DNA of 64,000 bases from Anoplopoma fimbria (lineage: Eukaryota; Chordata; Actinopteri; Perciformes; Anoplopomatidae). The translations under genes and the position numbers were made by a program. Shown here one piece after another: positions 59,357 to 64,000 of the stretch. The notes beneath the pieces were generated by a model, which saw only the letters and a program-made list of their open reading frames with translations, was not told the DNA's origin and searched no databases. How positions within the stretch are numbered: the first letter of the stretch is position 1; every line of letters starts with the position of its first letter. The stretch lies in contig NC_072472.1 in assembly GCF_027596085.1 (NCBI RefSeq), forward strand, positions 5,199,245 through 5,263,244, given 5' to 3'.

Positions 59357-59949
59357 AATATAGATGTTTTGTTGGGATATAAGAAATAAATGGTTAATGT
59401 CTGCTATTATACAGTCTGTTCAGTCTGTCTGTTGATGGAAGGAAGAAAGATGGAGGAGTTTCTGGGTCATCATGTAACATTTTTGAAAGAAACGGTTCCA
59501 AAGTAACATGACGGTACACAGGGACTTATGATTGTCATTTTTTGACAGTATTAATTAATTAATATAATGTGCTTTTAATGGATCAAATACTACAGGAAAA
59601 ACACCAGGGGCCTAAGACATGTCTGGTATGACTGCAACTTTACCAACAGGAGCCTTCACACCTTTATGAAGTATCATGAAGTGCTGTGAGGAACACGCTG
59701 ACATCCTTCCAGAGCGAGCTGCAGTGAAGCTAGATGTGCAGACAGCTCTCCCCAGGTAGAGATTTAAGAATAATGCTGTGAGAGAAACCCTCTACAATAT
59801 GGATATGGGGGGAAAAAACTCGTTACATCTTCATGTATTTTGCTGCCATGCGCCTCCACCTCTCCACAATCTCAGGATGATTTCCCTCACACTGCTAGGG
59901 GAGCGGCCCAGATGCTCACCCAGGTGCTTTATATCATTTTTTATCATTT
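59357..59949. other. Unannotated; possibly eroded LINE body
   Basis: Lies between a LINE tail and a LINE RT fragment. No clear ORF2 blocks are readable, so it is left unassigned. Confidence 0.3.
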
Positions 59950-60142
59950 ATACCCTGCTAGCTGGAGCCCCTGTTTCTCCCACCAGAGTCCTGCAGATAC
60001 TCCCAAATGCTGCTGCTGTGCCGGTCTTCAACCTCCCCAGGTATTCCCACTCCCCTCCTCTACTCACTGCACTGGCTCCCTGATGTAGTTGACATCCAGG
60101 TCAAGGCTCTGTTGCTGGTCTACAGGGCAGTGCTCCTCTCCT
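59950..60142 (+). pseudogene. Decayed LINE ORF2 C-terminal fragment
   Basis: One frame reads RVLQILPNAAA, then VFNLPRYSHSPPLL. After a +1 frame change, the next frame reads LHWLPDVVDIQVKALLLVYR followed by AVLLS and TAA. This matches the LQ-IQNAAARLVFNL...H-TPLL..LHWLPV..RI.FK.L.L.YKA series of L2/Rex-type ORF2 proteins, the same region kept at 2600-2750. The frameshift and substitutions (for example LPNAAAVP) show long decay. Confidence 0.75.
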
Positions 60143-61269
60143 AAGGCTTATACACCAGTGGATGTGAAGAATGAAGGATACAAAAGATACTCGCCTGCAT
60201 ATATTATACGTCTAGGACTTTTATTTTGAAAGGCCGTGGTCCATGGTGCTTGTGTTAAGATTGAAAGGAGTAATACAGTTTTCCGTCATGGTTCGGACTA
60301 GAGATAGTCTGTGTTGCTTATTTAGAAATATATTTGGATGTGATATATGATGTCATGGTCGCTAAGCGATAGGGTTTTTTTCACTTTTACCAACACTGAA
60401 CAGCTTTCTGGTGCATATCTCAACACGGGAGAGATGGCAACAAATGTGAAACCTCTCTCCAGAGCTTTTCGCCACCGAAACTCAGAGACCAAAGAAAGTT
60501 GAGAAGCATCCTCTCAACACCAAGCAACACACCTCCACCTAACACATACAGTAAAGGCGAGCCTAGTAGCCTACAAGTAGTTATAGAAGTCCCCCTACTG
60601 ACGCTGGACAGTTTCTCAGTGGTTGCATTATGAATTGCTACGTACAAATAATGCAAAAGAAAAGCTAAATAATGAAATCAATCCTTTGATGAAGATGCTA
60701 GTGTAGGCTACGTTCCATAGCCATCGCATCCAATAGCGACCGCCTCGGTTTGTGCAGGTAACCAGCCTATCTTATTATGACATTTATTATTTATTAATAA
60801 AAAAATATTTTTAAATGAGAATATTGACATATTTGATAAGGGTTTTATTAAAGCAATAGCTCACAACAAGCTGTGGAATATATACATTTATTTCAATTAT
60901 GTACTATATTTATTTCTTATGTACTTTTTATTTGTTATTTTGTTGCGCTTTACATTATGAGATGAAACAACACCACTTTTACCTTAGATGCTGGGTGGCT
61001 GGGCTTATACAGAGAGTTTTTTTTTTTTTTTTTGTTTTACAGCAGAGTGAATTGAGACTCTCCCTGTACAGTCTGATGCCACCGGGGAGCTTGTAGAGAA
61101 CACACACACCCCATTGAGTTTTCCTTCCCTGGAGCAGGTGGTGTCCTCCATGCAACCGCAAGACATCCACACACCTGCAGAGAGAGAAAAAGAGATGTAG
61201 TGAAACACGGACACTGTACCATTTGCGTGTTGGTGCCCGCAGTTTGAATGTGCAAGCTGCTGACAGGGT
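60143..61269. other. Unannotated; poly-T at 61016-61033
   Basis: A T17-type run lies at 61016-61033. A CTCTCTCTGCAG acceptor-like site on the minus strand at 61175-61190 is not followed by a convincing exon. No gene is called. Confidence 0.35.
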
Positions 61270-61590
61270 GTAAGAGGGAGGAAAAGTGGAAAACTGTGGG
61301 ACAGAGAGGGCGAGAGAAAATATGGGATGGAAAATACAGATACAGAAACACAAATGTGGGCTGGAAGATCAGAGATGGAGCGGTGACAAAGTGGGATGGG
61401 AGGGAGAGGGAGGAGTAGAAAATACAACCGATGTGGAGGCAGGGACACTTGATAAAAGGAAAGACTGGCAGAGGCGTCTTGGGAAAGAGGAAGGATAGAA
61501 GATGAAGAGTAGTTAAGACAGATAGAGTGAAAATGTGGAGAAAAAATATGACAGGAGGACGTGCAGTAGCAGTGAGGAGCTGAAGGAAAA
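61270..61590. repeat. Purine-rich low-complexity region
   Basis: Long A/G-rich stretch (GAGAGGGCGAGAGAAAA, GGGAGAGGGAGGAG) with scattered pyrimidines. Open frames across it are composition artefacts. Confidence 0.6.
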
Positions 61591-62989
61591 ACAGGAGTGA
61601 AAGCAGCTGTAGAATTACAGAGTTATAACCCTATAGGGAACAAAAACACTGAGCACTGCAATATGTTTAATGCAAAATTCATCACTTCATCAAAACACAT
61701 CCTAGTGCTATGATCGAGGTAAACCTCTGCATTCTTAATGTTTGGGAGTCAAAATCACCTCCCTGTTCTTCCGCCTGAAGGACCTGATACCGAGTGGAAA
61801 ACCCCTCAACACTTATCTTCCTACACCCATTGGTGTAGGAAGATAATGTGGAGGACACCCAATCAGAAGGCTGTGTTGTGAAAGCACAAAGCAAAGTAAC
61901 TAAGTAATCATTTGATTAATGATGGAAAATGGAAGGAAATGGACTTGAAGTGAAAAAATACGCCTGGCGCTGCAGTAAGCTCAATTAAAACATTGTCCAT
62001 TCTGTGGCTTGTGTAGAGGGCTACCTTGATTAAATCATAAGCGTTCTGTCAAATGTATGTGATGGACGACTAAAGAAATGCAAACTACACTTGCACAGAA
62101 AAGCCTTTAGCCAACACGCAGACATCTACAGCTGAAACACTGTACACAATCCAATTTTTTGTCAGAGAGCACATGCTTTGATTTTCTGCAATGCAACTCT
62201 GTTATATTTTGTAGTCTCAAACAGCAATGTCCACAAAGATTTCCATGAATCTATAAATACATAAAAATGTAAATATAGGATAAACGAAATATACATTTCC
62301 AAACGGGTGAATGCTTTGATATGCGGTGAGCAGTGTGTTCTGTTTAAGCTGCAATTGTTTGCATGCCTTATCAATGTGATGCCACTTTACCCGCTAATCC
62401 CCTGCTCATCTGCACTGGATCAAATGGTGCAAAACATGCCAAGCTAGTGGTGTCATACAAAACCGAGAGATTAAATGTCAAATAGAGTTTAAAAGCAAGA
62501 TATGATCAACATCAGACGTAATACATCTTCAAGTCGTCTGCAGTTTATGTGAATGGTTTTAACCTTTGTTTGACAATTCCCCAAATTTCCTGATGAAAAC
62601 CCATTTTTCTGATTAGACCATTCTCAGCTTCTGATTGACCAACTGATGAAAATACAAAGAAGAGCAATGCCATCTCTTCTCATGGTTAATGGTACTTTCA
62701 AGGGCAAGAAACAAGACAAACTTCCAAACAGCCACTGTAAAAGAGGGCTGTGAAGTTTTGACATTTTAAAGCAGCAGCTGCTATTTCTGCCTTTCCATAA
62801 CCGCATAAGACCATTTGTGCAGTTCTCTGCTTCGCCTCCTCTCAAAGTTTTAACAGAAATCAGAGAAGGAATGACTAATGAAAAAACAATAAAACACAAA
62901 AGGAAAGACAAAGAGGCTTTTAACAAAAGAGGATTGGAACAAAATGGTGGGCGTAAGGGGGGGGTAGGGCAGAGAGCTGAAAAGACAGA
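61591..62989. other. Unannotated, except for the hairpin at 61804-61854
   Basis: AT-rich and apparently single-copy; only chance frames. Confidence 0.4.
61804..61854. repeat. Strong hairpin, perfect 15-bp core stem
   Basis: TTATCTTCCTACACC (61813-61827) and GGTGTAGGAAGATAA (61832-61846) are exact complements with a 4-nt CATT loop. Allowing one bulged C (61812) and one mismatch, pairing extends to 61804-61854 for about 22 base pairs. No ORF or known RNA family was recognised. Confidence 0.9.
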
Positions 62990-63400
62990 CTAAGACATGA
63001 AACATACGGAGAGAGTGATAACGGAACGGAGGGGGAGAGGTACTCGCTCCAACTAGATTTGACTGAGCAGGGTCCCTTGATATGTAAATGTGCTGCTGCG
63101 CTATGAATGTTTGATGGCTGCTGAGGCTCGACGTACAGCGAGGGCCAACAAAGCGTGAAATATACATGACAATTTCAGGCATTGTGTTCGCAAAGAAAGG
63201 TGTGAGGCACGCACGCACATTCACACTCTATGTTCAGAACTCTTTCGCTTTGTCACGCACACACACGGGAACTCAGGGAACTCGGTGAAGGACAACGGTT
63301 CAGGCTTGTGTAGGAATGCCGAAGAATTTGAAGATGAGGTAAAAAGAAGAGGCAGCGACTGCGCTTGTTTACGCGTACGTTCAGATATTGGAGAGAGAGC
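62990..63400. other. CpG-dense patch
   Basis: I count about 23 CpG in roughly 400 bp, for example ACGGAACGG, CTCGACG, CACGCACGCAC and TACGCGTACG. The rest of the window is CpG-poor and AT-rich. This could mark an unmethylated regulatory region or promoter. No TATA box, exon or reading frame supports a gene, so only the composition is reported. Confidence 0.5.
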
Positions 63401-64000
63401 AGGTGAGATGTTTCCTCAACTAGCAGCATTACTGATTACTGATTTGTAGAGCTCTGTGGGTTCAATCTTTCGGAGACACCTTGCTACAGATGCATCCAAT
63501 TTAACAACGCACCAAGGCAGTCCACATCAATGCACCTGGGGATCGACCAATGTAACTCTGAATCTTGAATCGGCAAATTCAAATATGCCACAAAAAACCT
63601 TAAGGATGTCAGAAGGGAGGGGTGCATGGCAGACACAAAGCAATGGTTTTGAAGGCCTCTCAGTGGGATTTTCCTATGATGATCAGATGTCCCAGTTTGT
63701 CTGGGATTGTCCCGCTTTCAAGCTGGTTGTCCCCAGTCCCGACAACACTAAAATGTCCCGGTTTTCAACATTCACTGCAAAATTGTCAAAGCTTTCACCG
63801 CAATGAAAACAATAATGATAATATATACTATTTAATACTTCTTTTCAAGGCTTACACAGACATTTACCATGGTTTGTCCCAATCATTATACCTAACGCAA
63901 TATTAAAACACAATACGTGACGATCAGTCAATGTGTCCTTGTCAAGGCTGTTGCTATGATGCCTGCAGCGCTTTCTCAAAAAACCTGGCAGTACGCTAAT
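63401..64000. other. Unannotated; TGTCCC-rich patch at 63685-63765
   Basis: ATGTCCC/TTGTCCC recurs about five times between 63687 and 63757 (GATGTCCCAGTTTGTCTGGG, ATTGTCCCGC, AAATGTCCCGGTTTT). This suggests a decayed repeat. No gene. Confidence 0.35.

Noticed and set aside
60979..61448. Minus-strand frames up to 147 codons with an acceptor-like CTCTCTCTGCAG at 61175
   Set aside because: Three overlapping frames are equally open because of pyrimidine-rich sequence. They run into a poly-T/poly-Lys tract, and no donor or stop context supports an exon.

Overview
This window looks like teleost fish nuclear DNA, probably from a spiny-rayed (percomorph-type) fish. The evidence is the repeat content: 3' ends of L2/CR1/Rex-like LINEs, a Tc1/mariner miniature element with 41-bp inverted ends, hAT miniature elements with CAGTGGTTCTCAA or TAGGGTTGGGT ends, and many (AC)n, (AG)n, (AGT)n and (GTT)n microsatellites. 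The sequence is AT-rich by eye. It has no bacterial features: no ribosome binding sites, operons or densely packed reading frames. It reads as a gene desert or the inside of a large intron. No complete multi-exon gene could be assembled and no cellular protein was recognised.

Possible host coding sequence is limited to two candidates. One is a 96-nt plus-strand segment at 17733-17828, flanked by AG and GTGCGT, symmetric in phase and unusually rich in GC3 and CpG; it could be a cassette exon. The other is a minus-strand reading frame at 14898-15253 behind a textbook polypyrimidine tract, ending in TGA with AATAAA 92 nt further on; it could be a terminal exon. The same frame extended to 15341 would begin with a signal-peptide-like segment. 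Neither product is recognised. They lie on opposite strands 2.5 kb apart, so they would not belong to one gene. A weaker plus-strand candidate lies at 9994-10153.

Layout. 0-5 kb: (AG)n, a repeat carrying a 7-bp minisatellite, a 5'-truncated L2-clade LINE on the minus strand (2205-3230), and a LINE-tail-like repeat (4202-4480). 5-14 kb: scattered old interspersed repeats, three of them sharing one core. 14-20 kb: both candidate exons, the Tc1 miniature element (16391-16626) and a hAT-like element (19103-19323). 20-25 kb: a nearly identical inverted repeat of about 300 bp with arms 4.2 kb apart (20201-20490 and 24721-25024), enclosing an L2 3' end and a retroposon tail. 25-37 kb: decayed LINE pieces, including an RT fragment that keeps FADD, and microsatellites including (AC)54. 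38.5 kb: an intact-ended hAT miniature element with a perfect 8-bp target duplication. 39-52 kb: mostly unremarkable. 52-56 kb: local duplications and repeat fragments. 58-62 kb: LINE fragments and a striking hairpin (61804-61854). 63-63.4 kb: a CpG-dense patch.

I did not find a new biological system. The observations most worth checking are the two exon candidates, the inverted repeat pair, the 61.8-kb hairpin and the CpG patch at the right edge. Repeat family names come from recalled family features and hand alignment, not from a database search.
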